Shown piece after piece: positions 13,501 through 44,731 of a stretch of 64,000 bases of DNA. Both the position numbers and the translations under genes were made by a program. Each line of letters opens with the position of its first letter. Within the stretch, counting starts at the first letter, position 1. The notes beneath the pieces were generated by a model. That model worked only from the letters and a program-made list of their open reading frames with translations. It was not told the DNA's origin and made no database searches. Origin of the DNA: Stratiolaelaps scimitus (taxonomy: Eukaryota; Arthropoda; Arachnida; Mesostigmata; Laelapidae); assembly GCA_019614645.1 (NCBI GenBank), contig JABWDB010000012.1:6014001-6078000 (forward strand), written 5' to 3'.

Positions 13501-15429
13501 TGCTCTGACGGATCCGATGATCCGATCCCGCCAGCGAAGCCGATTATTATTCATTTTCGGTGGAACACTTCGGATGCATTTTGCAACAGCCAGTGTAATG
13601 ACATCCCTCGTCCGATGTCATCAATCAAGTGAAGTGCAAGTTCATCAATAATGCCCACATGTACTCCCGCTGTGCCAACTGCTATCATGTTGTTTTCTCA
13701 ATTTGAGATGGAGTAGGGACACTTTTGAGGGATATTTCCTCGGACCATGCAAATAAACGCTTGAAGGAAAAGCACTGAGGGTCGAAGAGGGCGTGAGGTT
13801 TGGGTTCGAGTGCCTAATCAATATAATTAAGACGAATATTATTGATAATAATGATTATGATTATTATTATTATTATTATCACCATCATCACCGTGGTGTA
13901 GCTTCTTCTACATGGTGGCTTCGGGTACTGTGGATCGCTCCGGCATACAAGTACCGCGTAGTGCTTCCGTTGTCGGATATATATGGCTGAATACGCCATA
14001 GTTGCTAGGCTAGCCAATGGTCATTTTTCGAGACCACTGGACCAGTTGGCGACTCTTCGGAAAAAATGATTTATTACGGCGGTTCGGAGGATAGCCGTCG
14101 GCGAGAACACTTGAGATTACTATAATATCTAGCAGTGTGCGGAGGAAATACTGCTTCGGTTATTCGGCCTAGCTGCATCATTGGGATATTGGTTACATAG
14201 TCTGTACATCGATCATCTAACGTTGCTATTTTAATACACGTTATAATAATATAATAATATGCCTTCCATGGCAGCTCACCGATAGCGGCTGGGGCTGTGT
14301 AGGCCGTGCTTCAAGGACCTGCCATATCGGTCATGCTGGACAATTCTCTGATCGTTCTTCAACAAACTCACCTATGTGACGTCAGGGAAATGCTAACCGT
14401 ATCTTAATCCAAACGGCGACTTGTGAGCGATCGACACTGCGATATGAGGTGGTGGTGCACTTCGTGATTTCTATGGCAAACGCACTCAAAGAGATGCGTT
14501 TTAGCCACACGATGTCTGATTTTTCATGAAAATATAATAATAATAATAATAATAGTAACGTGATGTGTGTGTGTGTGGCCAACCTGGGGTGGATGTCAGG
14601 TCTTGTAACCTGGCGTAGGTCGCCAGGCTGCTGGAAAGCGAACGGGATACCTTCATTGGAATATACAATAGAATAGTATCTAGGTAGGATGTTCTGTCAC
14701 AAGTGGTATTGTCTTGATACATTGGCACCGCTCGACACACATCATTCTTGTGTCGCCTCGCAGCATACGGATCGAGAACGCTCACACATGTCAAGCAAAC
14801 TCTGGCAGGTGTAACAGCCTGAGAGCGTTATACATTTTGCCACCGTAAGTAGCAGTGGGGCTTCCTGTCATTGGCCATGTGGACAACAAGCGATGCCTGA
14901 TGGCCCTAGAGCTTGTCGGATATTTGACTAGAACCGATGGTTGAGCCGGGACAGGACAAAGACCTCGATCGTTTTCGTTCTATCCCCGCAGTCTCTCCGA
15001 AGTTAGCCCCCCCCCCCCTGCGAACCGTGACCCCAGGCCATGGCCAAGGCCACGTCCGGCCGTTGACTCCGTCCTTGAACGGGGTCGCGAGCCGCGCGAA
15101 CGCCGCCCGGCCTCCAGAAGCGAACTCTCCACTGGCATGAGAGCTCTCTAGACGTAGCAGCAGCAGGGGAGCTACGGCAACCGAGGAGTGCGCGAGAATG
15201 ATCGTGGCGCCCTCGGTGGCGACATTGAACTCTTCGCGTACGCCGGTCGATGTGCCCGTCGGCGGCAGTGCTGCTAGGGGGGGTTTCCCGCTGTGCCTAC
15301 AATGTCGACCTTCCTGGCTCGCCTAACTCCATCGAACCGCTGCCAGAAATACGCCTCCTTGTCAGCCGCCGTTGGCATAATCTCGAAGAGTTCAAGTCCC
15401 GGCTAATTCCGGAGATTGCGAAGATAATG

Positions 15430-15600
15430 GTAAAGATTTATTATTATTTATTAATTGAAGGAACTGCAATTATTACAATTCTTGACAAGGTCTCTCGTTA
15501 AATGTCCTCCTCACCGGGTCGCGGGACAGCTCGAACCAGCGGTCTCCGGCGTTTGACTCCAGCCAGAGATCACTTAGCCACCGACCGTCGAATTGCCACC
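15430..15600 (-). mobile_element. SINE family A copy with tRNA-like head
   Basis: Read on the minus strand, the head has an A-box-like GTGGCTAAGTG and a B-box-like GGTTCGAGCTGTCC, followed by CCCGCGACC, ACGAGAGACCTTG, ATTGTAATAATTGCAG and an AAT-repeat tail. The box spacing and the AAT tail are typical of tRNA-derived SINEs. Confidence 0.7.
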
Positions 15601-18600
15601 GCGCTCACAGAGCAGAAGAGATTGACGATCACTGTTCGAAGCGCATGGTACTACTAGTGATGGTGATCGACAAGTGGCTGAAAGTCTGCCGGGAAAATTT
15701 ACCTTACGCAGTATTAATGCAAGGGAGGGTAATGGGTTCGATTCCAATCGTTGCACATTTCGCATTCAAAAGGAGTCCCGTCTATGAAGCAAGCTGAGAG
15801 TCGGAACATTTCCATTACTTGTATGAATCCGGCGCGATAGTTATTTCCTGTGCTGTCAGATGTCTTTTTCTCTCTCTCGTTCTCTCAGAACCTCTACGCC
15901 TTGGGCTAATTTCCGCTTTCTAGATCGTTTTTCCTCCGACGTCACTTGTGGATGCCGCCGACATCCACAAGTAGAGAATTACACGATGCCACCCGCAACT
16001 GTCCCATGGTGGCGAGCAACAGCTACGGGTGTCGCGGCGTTGGTGACCGTGTCGTCATTGTTCCCGTGGCAGACAGCGAGAGGGAACTCAACTCGGCCAG
16101 GAGCTGCTGCGCGGGCCTCTCGTGGAGCAGATGCTATAACGCGTGTAATACATACGCACACAGTCGCGTTGTGTGCCACGTTGGCTCATAGAAGGGAGAC
16201 CATTGGGAGGGGCGCTATTCAACGGAACTGAACGAGCTGAACGAAATGACGGGCGGGGGCTAGGCAGGGTTGGTAGTCGTGAACGAGTTCGTTGAACTCC
16301 TCGTATGAGAGCACCGGCCGAAACAACGTATCAACGCTGCATCAGCAGGGGTTCAGAGTCTTCATGGCCGGCTGGTGCCGTCTGCGTTGGCGTTAGCTCG
16401 GCGCACGGCCAGAAGCTATTTGAGTGCTGCTGTTATTGTCGTTCGTGGTATCGATCTATTTGTTATATGCATACAATATCTGTCCTTCGATGAAGCTTGT
16501 TTGTGAGGAGAAGACCTTCGTCGCCCGTCGGTGCCGACCCACAATTCTCTGCGAGGGTCGGCTATGTCTCTCCTGTTCGCACGTACCAGCGGTAGTGCCA
16601 GCGATGGTGACAACAGTGATAATTAGGTCGCACGAATAATCGTCGAATTGTCACGGGTTTCGCTCTCACGGGTTAGGCAAATACACTTTGTCACGGCGCG
16701 ATCATCTCGGCGTCTTCCACTCGCGTTGGTCGAGAGCGACGGTGGCAGACGCGACAGGGGCGGCGCTCTTAACATCGACGTTATTTCCGTACGTACCCAT
16801 CGATAGCTTGTGTTCGACCGGCTTGTGTCGGTGTAGGCTCCGTACGCCCTTCTCCTCAAGGAGAAAACCCAACACCATGGACCAACAGGAGATCGCCGTT
16901 CTAGCTGGTACATCCAATGAGCCACGTGAACGGCGTCAACCGAGGCGCCAACTCGCTGACGCCGAGCATCGTCACGGTGGGGGCGCTCTGTCCGCAGCAT
17001 ATGTACAATGTGTATATGTGTGCGGCCAGTGCACGTGGCGAATAGGGCTCAATATGGGCTGACCTTGAATCGAGGCAGACTGTATATCCTCGCTGGCTGG
17101 CCACACGGCGTATGCCGATGCAGCTGTTTGTACGTAGACGGGTGTGGGTACACAGGCAGACCCGTCCATTCCGTTTGTGCGGGCAACGCCAGCCGCCTTA
17201 GACCCACGGGACGACGAGATGCCCTGAGCCTGACGGCTGCGTAGACTAACGTACGGTGCTCGCAAGTGGCAATACCGATCGCTTCGCGTTCAATCGGCCG
17301 CCGCCGGCCCGTGTATACGTCTTGTTGTTCTGTCGCCAGCTCTCGTCGGGTGACAGTTAGCGGGACCGAGCTGTCATCCGGGCAACGTCGAACAAAACGA
17401 GATCGAAATGAACCGATCAGGCAGTCTATTTACACCGTCCGATTCCGCATAGACTTGCTACGACCGATATGTATATATATATATATATACCTTCTGTGGC
17501 TGAACCGCGACTGCTGGACCCGCACCCCGCACTTTCCATGGCGCTTTCGCGATTGCTCGACTCTTCCCATGGATCGCGTAGTGACGTGCATACGCACGTA
17601 TTTACGTACGCGTTCAACCTGACAGCTTCGTCGGTCCACACATCGGTAACGCGACTCGGGCTGTCGCTTTGACAGCAGCTGCCGCCGAGCCCGTTGATGC
17701 GAACGACTCCCTGGGATTGTCCACAGGAGACGGGCGTTTATCGACAACATTAACAGCAGCTGTATAGTACGAACTGCCGGGAAGTGGCGGAACCGCACAT
17801 ATCTCAAGGTTGTGAATTCGTTGTATGCGCGAATATGACTCTAGTCATCTAGCCGCCCCTAGCTCATTTGGTTGAAATTGTACCTCCCTGGCGTCAGCTA
17901 CAATACAATGTTGGTGGCGATCTACTCCGCCACGCCACACCATACAGCCAGACGCATCTCTATGATGCTTGGCTGTTCTGAGAGTGTTCGCGATCTGCGT
18001 TGCTGCAGAGGCAACGATGGTGGACCATCACAGCGGTGGCTCTCATACGGTGCAGTATTGCGCATTAGCTGAGCTTGTGCATTCATTCATACGGTAGTTG
18101 CACAATACAATAAAATCTTGATGAAGCTGCTGCCGGTTGCTGCTGCTTGATAGAATGTCTATGGTACTGTATGCTTGGTAACAACGGCCGCCGTTGATTG
18201 CGCGCTTACATGGCAGATTTGTATAACTAAGAGAATGTGCTATACCTAATAGAGAGATGATGTCTACGCTAAATTAATGCGTATTGACCCATATACTCTC
18301 CTCAGATATAGCCAGGCCAACCAGATCGACAGGCACGCTATGAGACAATCAGCCATAAACGGCAGCAACAGCAATCGGTATGATTCTCGAACGACGAACT
18401 CACCTATCTCTCTCTCGCTCTCTCAATTTCTCTGGTTGGCTCGCTGTCGACCGAATAACCGTCCGTCAGTGGGTAGTAATTAGCAAAAACAACGCCAGCA
18501 GCAACAAAACTAATAACTTAGATAGAAGTTCAAGAGAGAGAGAGAGGAGAGAGGCAGCTTATGCGTCCCGTGACCTTCTTCGTGGGCGAAAACATCCGCG

Positions 18601-19120
18601 TCAGAACTTCTCCCAGTGGATATTTTCCGTCATGACGCTTAGAGAAATTCACATGTTATTATTGAGATTATAAAAACATGTTCTACATGTGTGTGCGGTA
18701 CAAAACGAGGTCATGCGTTTGTGTTAGCCCATGTGCGATACCGCTTCGGATCGCGTCGCGCGAACAACAAGATGTCCGACAACGATTGACGCATCGGCCT
18801 CAACAGCAGCAGCAGCAGCAGCAGCAGTAAACGGCAAACTTCCACAAATAACTTGCCGCTAAGTGGTGATATTTGTTTCGTTCTGAATCTCATCAGATCG
18901 TCCCTCCTTCCCGCGTAGCAATCATAGTTATTAGCTTATCCACACGGATGGACCATGGGAGTACATTTGCGAAATGGATCACGAAGTGTACAGCTATGAA
19001 CAGGATTATTCCAAGTCAGCGAATTTGGACGAGGACCATCGGTTGCTTATTCATAGTCAACAAAGGCATCGGTGATAAATCCGACATAATGTCAACGGCT
19101 GAGACTAGAGGCACCGGCAA

Positions 19121-19126
19121 TATATG

Positions 19127-19181
<55 letters not shown>
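19121..19181. repeat. (TA)n microsatellite
   Basis: A TA run interrupted by single TACA units. Confidence 0.95.
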
Positions 19182-19183
<2 letters not shown>

Positions 19184-20398
19184 TTCTGGGTGATTCGTCC
19201 TCATTCATAGATCTCTCTCTCTCGGTCTTTTGGTGCGGACGTCGCTGATTGTTCAGCGCGTAAACAAGTGATCATACGTTTTTGTCTGCCACTGTTCAAA
19301 CGCAAATTACGCCTTCTAGGGGATGGTGCTGCTGCTGATGTTGAACGCCTACAAATGGCCGTAGTTCAACTCGTACTCACCTACGCAGATAGCTATTACA
19401 ATTACTATTACTGCGCCGCACATCGCGCACGACGTTGGCTAACGCCCCGCTCCCCCCTCCCACATCCCAGCCGTATACTGCCAGATCTCTCATTTCTACG
19501 CTGTCAATCGGTAGAGATATTGACACACGCTCTGTCTAGTTTCTTGTGGGCGGCAGCCTGTTTACCAACAACGTGATAGTCTCCTGCTGCGGCCGTTCGA
19601 CCTTCGAGCAGATTGTCTGAGCCTTTCAGGCACGTACCCGAGCGAATCCTCGGAGATCAGCACAGACAACGGCCGACCTTGCAGCACGTGCTCGCGCTGG
19701 CCTCACCACCCCCGATCCGTTTGTTGTTGTTGTTGCTATCCCCCATATAGTTTTCTTTTTATCAGACGGGCGTCATTTCGCGTTGGCACAATATATGCAG
19801 TTCGAGCGAGTTACACAAAATCATACTCCTCAAAAACACCGATAGTCGCTCGGCGTGTTCAGCGCCATAGCGCTCTGTTTGATCGCCGGAGACTGTCCGC
19901 CTCCGCCGCCGCCACACGGCCACAATTGATTTGTATCACCACCGTTCGTAAGTGAGCTCTCGCTATCGCACCGAGCAATGGATTGTGCTGAACGCTCCGA
20001 CCTGGTTGGGCGTTGAATACGAATTGAGCGTTATCGACGAATACGGGCGACAACGGGGACACCGTCCCAGAGTCGAGATAAAGGCAGATTGCGGGTCGAT
20101 CTGATCTCTGACAGAATCGTGTTGTTGTGACATTGGCGACGGCTAGTGACTGGCTGGTTGGTCCGAGAGGCTAAAGGGGACTCCAGGAAAGCACTTGTGT
20201 TTTTTTCCCGTCTCCGTTTGTCTGATACTACCCATGGCAATTACTCCAGTGTGTTGTCCAATTTCCTAAAGCGATCCCACGCATTTTTATCTGTTTAAGC
20301 AGTTTTTTTCCACAGAATCCTGTTCATATCAGCGGCTCGAGGTGTATCCCCTTTTCTCTATAACCCCACTGCAGGCGCTTGTCATATATCGTCACCCC

Positions 20399-20415
20399 TA
20401 TATATATATATATTT

Positions 20416-20453
<38 letters not shown>
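20399..20453. repeat. (TA)n microsatellite just upstream of the HIPK leader
   Basis: Two TA blocks split by TTTGG, about 90 bp before the candidate acceptor at 20540. Confidence 0.95.
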
Positions 20454-20454
<1 letters not shown>

Positions 20455-20540
20455 AATCGATACGGCCACCGCCTCAATTAGCCGGCAGCAATAGCAACCA
20501 ATCTAACTCATGGCTCACTCCTGGCATGGCAATCTTTCAG

Positions 20541-21089
20541 ATACGACGTGGCGATTCCTTGCGAGGCGGTGAAGTGACGAAGAGATCGAAGGTTGCCGCG
20601 TACAACGATATAGAGCAACAACAACAACACGAACGGCAACAGCTACAACATCTGTATCAAACCCTCATCCTTAAGATCGACGAGTATTATCAACGATATC
20701 AGTCATCGTCGACATACCTGCTGTTGTTCCAGGATCACCATTGGCGACCAGTCGAATTGTGCCGTTCACGTTCGTAAGCATTGGACGTTCGCTAGCAACC
20801 GAATGAGCGATTTCGAAGCGTTGTCCCGACGACCAACATTGCATTCGCCGTAGCAGCAACAACAACAACCACGACAACGGCACCACGTGCACTTCGTGTG
20901 AAGACCAGTTTCAGATCGGATTCTGCTTGTCACCGGCTGGATCATCAAACTTCATTGGGTCGTTGTCGCGGTCTTCGCTTACGCCCTCATTGGTCGGTTG
21001 TCGTGGTGCTCTCGTCGTTGAGGTGGGGCCGTGGGTCCATGAGGTGACTCGAGAGAGCGCTGACGGACGCCACGTGTAGCAGCGCGGTG
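20541..21089 (+). other. Probable HIPK 5' untranslated leader with an upstream ORF
   Basis: The sequence CAATCTTTCAG at 20530-20540 is a fair splice acceptor, so the first coding exon may extend from 20541. In the same frame as the HIPK start there is an open stretch at 20526-20777 (QQQQHERQQLQHL and so on), closed by TAA, and another stop at 21045. If transcribed these would be upstream open frames that could lower translation of the main start. No transcript evidence is available, so the 5' end is an inference. Confidence 0.35.
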
Positions 21090-38927
<17,838 letters not shown>

Positions 38928-41900
38928 ACCTGATGTACGCACGCCGATCTCAGCCTAGCGCGAATACCTATCGGTTCTGTTCACTCTGGCTGGACTGCGC
39001 TTCAACCGCGCAACATCGAACAGCGGGGCCGACATCGACCTTTTGGCAGCTGCAAACGCATTGTCACCCCGGTCCCCTTCGAACGCCTGTCAGCCAACGA
39101 ACCCGTTCCGTTTGTACGAAGTCGGTGATCAGCGCAGCCGGACAACGTTCAGGCTGTGCGCTTCACGCCGTCGCGTTAACAGCGCGACAGTGGCAAAACA
39201 ACAACAACAAGCTGTACAACTGCTAAAGGCGACCAAGCGTGAGAGAGAGAGAGAGAGAGAGCGTTTACTCGTAACGAAACTGCACGAACCCATACGATAA
39301 TATCCTGTAGCAAATGCTGTGGAACACTTTGTGCATAGACAGTGATCAGGGCGGATCGAATGGACGTTGCCGAGCAAGCAAGCCAGCAGCGTCAGCAGAA
39401 ATCGAGCGGGATCGATGATAATTGTATCAATGAAGAAAAAAATATTCCTGGACGCATTTTTAGTTCGGAGAATAGCTCGATAGTCGCTTGCCGGACGCAG
39501 GCTACCACCACCATCAACAGTGACAACAACAATGACAACAGCAACAGTAACAATAAGAGCCACAACACCATGAAACGGCCGACTATTACACACGACTGCG
39601 CCTGGATGACAACAATTATCGAAAAGGGATTTGTAAACGATCCAACCCGATCCAATCACCCGTAAAATAACACAAGCTGTAAATGATAACAACGACGTCT
39701 ACTATAGACACCGACATACAGGTAATTACAATCGTGATGATGATGATGATGATGAATACTATGAATAATAACAATAACATTAATAACATCTTCTTCTCGT
39801 AATAACAACAGCAGTATTTGTCGTAATGAGCCAACAACAGTTGGACACCAGTGTTCGCCAGAAAGGGAGGCAGGTTGAGTGGTAGAGGAAGGTTCATATA
39901 TATATATATATATATCTATATCTATATATATATATATATATATATAAAGTGACGAATATATGTTAGATAAATAGATAAAGCGAAATGAACTGATGAGGAG
40001 AAGTGGTAGCGCCATTTTGCTGTTTCATTAACTGACGCGGCTTGAGTAGCTGGGTTTATATTATATTTACAAGACAGCTTATTCTAATCATTATTATTAT
40101 TATTATCATTATAACTATTACGACTTCTGCTATTATTGTGATTATGACTAAATGGCTGATGAATAAACATAGATGGCGCAGTACGCGCGTTAACAATACC
40201 GACAAAATAGTTACGTGTATACAACACAATATAACACATGGGACGAGATCGATTTGCCAGATTCTGCTGGGGGGCCATATGGCCTGAGGGGGTTCATAAG
40301 GCGTTAACAATACACGCCAGTACACAGCACGAGACGGGTGGAGGGTATGAGGGTGTTCCGAGGGTATGAACCTTTCGTGAACATTCTTGATTCGCAGTTC
40401 AAGTTGCCTCTAGATCGCCTCGATGAACGCACGCGCAACGCACCCTAACGCGTGGACCATAGCGTCTTCCGTCATCGCCTAAGAACCGCCGATTTATTAG
40501 AAGCGAGCCCATCTGTGATGTCGGCCGATCGCGATATTGACGACGAGCTCGTCCGTATAACGCAATCGTTCCGCTTGTGATCACATTATCGGCGCACCTC
40601 AGATGACACATCTGCTTAGCTCACGGTACCACATTAGGGCTAGAGGTTTTTGTCGCTGAGGCTATCGCTTATCGACTATATTTTATCCAGATTTTTGCGC
40701 GCGTGTGCAAAACGATTCGATCCGGCAGCGGACAGTTGATGTGGCCACTGAAATCGTTGAAGTAAACGAAGACGGTCACTGACAAACGATGATTGAAATA
40801 TGATCAGCGGTACTATTGATTGTATTCACTATCCATTATTATTATTATTATGAATATTACAATGATTATTATATACTACCCACATCTACCGTTTGCATAT
40901 TGTACATGTACCAATTCTCCTTGCGGGAGATTTATTGATTATTTTTGATTAGCACAACGGAACTCTTCCCTATCCGTCCCCGCGGTCAAGAAGTTTTCAC
41001 CTCGTAATCCCCGATATTAACAATGCTGCGATGATGTCGCGACCCCCTGTATATTGTAAAATAAATGAGAATGGCAAAACATTGACCTTGGCACGTATTA
41101 TCTGATGTAGAAAACGTTCCCGCTCATTTTGCCGTGCACCAATCGCCAAGCGGATGATGAGATCGATACACACGATGACCTCGTTGCATTGCAGTTGATT
41201 TAGGCAGGAGGTGACATTGGGTATTACGGTGACGGTGATCACAACCAGCCATCGTGACAGTATCGCCATCGTTGCTGACCACCATGAGCGTACACCGGCA
41301 TACATAGACAGGCCAAGTATACAGGTATGAAGTTTGGCCAGGGGGGGAGGTATCGCTTCTTGCTGAGTGCGCTATGAGTCGCCTTGATCTTGGTGGGACT
41401 GCCTATTGTCACTGAGTCAATTATTTGAAGCTAGAGTAATGGGTGGTATAACGCTAGCGTAAGCGGGACGCCTGATCCAGGGGAGGCGGACCTACTGGTG
41501 CCACGTAGATGGGTTCGTTGTGGATGGGCAGGCCATAGGTGGGACATTTCGCCTACCCCGTCAGCGAAATTCCTATGAAAAATGGCAAACACACATCTAC
41601 ACACAGACGCTATAGCACACAAGAGAGGATGGCGTGCGGGTGGTGGGTTCACACATGAGCGCTGGAAACGTGTCTCTCCGATGCGACTCAGTTTGGCCGG
41701 CGACGACGGCGGTCGTTTACTCGCGAAGCAACGAACGCTAGCAACATAGCAGCGAATCCTGGTGCCGAAGGATTCTTCGGCTGGAAATCCTCTCCCTTTG
41801 TTAATCGGACCTAGACGTTCGCGCTTTTTCTACGAACTCGTTCGGCATTCATCATCACGATCATTATTGTACTACTGTATATAAAAGTCGGCCTTCGAAG

Positions 41901-42383
41901 TAAATTCGCAACAATTTGAGTTGCAGATTACTTGCATCAGTAAATATAGGACTTGTTAACGATAACGAGAGAGCGAGAGAGAGAGAGAGAGAGCACACAT
42001 GACATAGGATCGCTTGCGAAATCAGCCCAATGCCCAAATTGTTTCTATTGTACATAGTATATTGTCGGCAAAAGTACACATCTTTCGGCCTTCGACTGTC
42101 GACTCCGTAGCGTTCCTCATCTGCCGACTAACCATCAAGGTGGATGGTTAGTCGGCAGATGAGGAATGGAGGAGTTATGATTTTGATTACGACGACACCG
42201 ACGGACGAGCGGGCGCTCGATTTTGTTGGTCGACATTAGAGAGCCCTAAGGGCTCGAGCCACTGGGATTGAACAACTTAAAATGAGGGTGGCAAGACAGA
42301 TTGACAAGCAGATATCGTTCAGTATATACACCACGCCCTAGCAACACTCTGAACCTCCTCCGCCCCCGAACTGAAGCAATAAA
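38928..42383 (+). other. Probable HIPK 3' UTR and downstream flank
   Basis: No coding frame is supported. Candidate poly(A) signals AATAAA occur at 40162-40167, 41060-41065 and 42378-42383. The stretch holds GA (39240-39261, 41967-41991) and TA (39896-39947) arrays, ATT/ATG trinucleotide runs and a perfect hairpin (42113-42166). Which signal is used cannot be told from sequence. Confidence 0.45.
42113..42166. repeat. Perfect 24-bp inverted repeat with 6-nt loop
   Basis: Arms 42113-42136 and 42143-42166 are exact reverse complements (TTCCTCATCTGCCGACTAAC..), loop AAGGTG. One G-T and one C-G pair extend the stem outward. It is followed 212 bp later by AATAAA. Confidence 0.97.
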
Positions 42384-44698
42384 GATGTAAATCCCTGATC
42401 TTCTACGGCGTGGCAGCCGCTACCGCAAGCTGCGTCGTGTTGTAAGGTGCGTATCGACGCTATGATGTCCTGTCCACGAGATGATGTCCATGTCCTGTCC
42501 TGAAGATATTACATGTTACACCATGTTTCATTAAGAGAGCCGCCGCCGCCGTCGTCGGCGCCACCCCCATGCTGAGTAGTCCTGAATAGTCCTCCCCTTT
42601 ATCTGTCAGAGCCAACATTGACGAGACCGCTGGCCGTGATAGTGCGAATTGTCGATCATATTTTCAATATGATGGTGCTCCCTAATCCCGATCGTCATTG
42701 ATCGACCATTAGACTAACGAATCGGCGTGGTGTGTAATTACATTTTGTAAAATCGAAAATATATTTTATGCTCATTTCGCGGACGGGATAAACACACAGA
42801 GTTCTATGGGTGAGAACGCCATGAGGAATAGCACCCACCCATGTAGTTTTGTGGTATGATCCACTTATTACAATGACTGCTCCCGTGCAACTTGTCCTTG
42901 TCTAGACCGAAGTCGTACGACCCTGCCGTTCCAATTCATCCTGGCGTCAGAATTTTGGTTCGTCCACAATCGTCTCCGTTGCAACTGTCACACACCATTC
43001 GATCTGCTTGGTGAGGAGCAATTGAGCGATTGAGAATGATTATGCTAATCACGATCGGTTGATTTATATATTTCTATATAATGATATTATATATGAAACA
43101 GAGGACGCAATGCCGTGTTGGCTTTACTCGAGACGGCCAAGTGGAACGAAAGCGGAATGCGGATGCAGCCGTACAGATGTGATGAACTCGTATATCGAAT
43201 ATGGCCCCGGCTTCTCGTTGCAGCGTCATTGAAAACGAACGGAGGGAGAGGGCAGAGTAAAACGAAATGCTCTCAATGAAGAAGGGATATGGGCGGCACA
43301 AATCAGGATTTGGAACTCGTTCGAACTTGAACTAACACTTAACTCTAATAGATGGGCAGCCAGGAATGACACACATACACACGCGCGCGAACGGCGGATT
43401 GACGAACGTCAGCCGCACATCAGGATACGTCCCTATTCAGATAGTAACTATTGGCCAGAGCAAGGGAGGCACAGACCGAGGCGAACGATGTAAGCTGCTC
43501 ACTAGGGAGTAGACAATGGTTGAATGATTGAAACCTAGCGCCTATGGTTATGATTATCATTCTTATGATTATGAGGGAACGTTAGGCTACTCTATGGCTA
43601 TCACCAGAGGATGTGGTTAGGGAGAAATTTACGTGCGACTCCACCGAATACAGTGGTACGTGTCCTCCTCGAAGCAAAGTCAACCTGTGCCCACGTGAAC
43701 CTTATGAAAAGAAAGACAATAGGAACACCACATACAGGAACGGTTGACAGATTAGAATGTTGGCTGCGTACGGTTAGCATTTGAAAGCGAAATTAACTAC
43801 GATGGTGATTATTATGACGACGACGACGATGATGATGATGATGATGATAATTAGAAGGCCTAATACGACATCTTGTGATTACTAATTATCGTAATAACAC
43901 TACCAATTACTATTGTTGTTACAACTAAAGAACATTTATTATTTCAAGCCTTATTAGTAGTACTAGTAGTAGTAGTAATTATGATTATTATTATTATTAT
44001 TAATAGTAGTCGCATGACAATACGTCCTCTTGTAATATTGCTGTACTACATTATTCTCTCATATGCTGTCTATAGTGTTAAGAGCAGAGGTGAAAAATAG
44101 GCGGAGCGAGAACAGTGACGCCGAAGCGACCAACGGGACGCCGGCTCGCAAACTGATGCCGGTATTCTGCTTAGACCGAGACTCGAGCGATTAGCAGAGA
44201 GGCGGCAGCAGCAGGCGCGTCGCTCGGTCGGGATGAGTGGGGAGGTCACATGAGTTACTATAAAAAATACGAATGTGTGTGTGTTAATAACAGGGCGAAT
44301 TTCTGAAGAGAGAAATCGTTGGTTTTTCTTCTTCTTCATCTCGCGATTTTCTTAGTGAATACAATCCATGATAGAAGCAGGGACGAGAGCGGCTTGAGTT
44401 CGATGATGATTGATGTGATTTCGGGTCATTACGGGGCAGCAGCAGTAGCTGACGGCACTCTCGAGTAGAGAATGAAAAAAAGCTGACCCAATCGAGAGCT
44501 GTGGGGAAAGTAACAGAATCAATGGCGAGAAATGAATTTTTCCACCAATATCTAATGGCCGTTGATATATATATATATATATATAATTGTATTGAGCGAA
44601 CCCAGATACAGCGTTGATGTTATGTGGCCACCTGGAACCACACATATTACCTGCAACTACCTGGCCGTGAACCAGCTGAACCATCACACACACACACG

Positions 44699-44731
<33 letters not shown>

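Larger units (their letters stand above)
1..20540. other. Upstream non-coding region with no supported exon
   Basis: The many short open frames on both strands have no recognised domain, and several are translations of microsatellites. GC-rich stretches with CpG lie near 1-2.3 kb, 6.2-6.8 kb, 12.0-12.5 kb and 15-17 kb and could hold promoter or untranslated exons, but no such element can be placed from sequence alone. Repeats seen here are listed separately. The largest frame, 11856-12482 on the plus strand, has Arg/Ser-rich composition and no match I know. Confidence 0.5.

Noticed and set aside
19268..19576. A YADS-containing frame that recalls reverse transcriptase YADD
   Set aside because: The motif is isolated; none of the other reverse-transcriptase blocks is present in any frame nearby.
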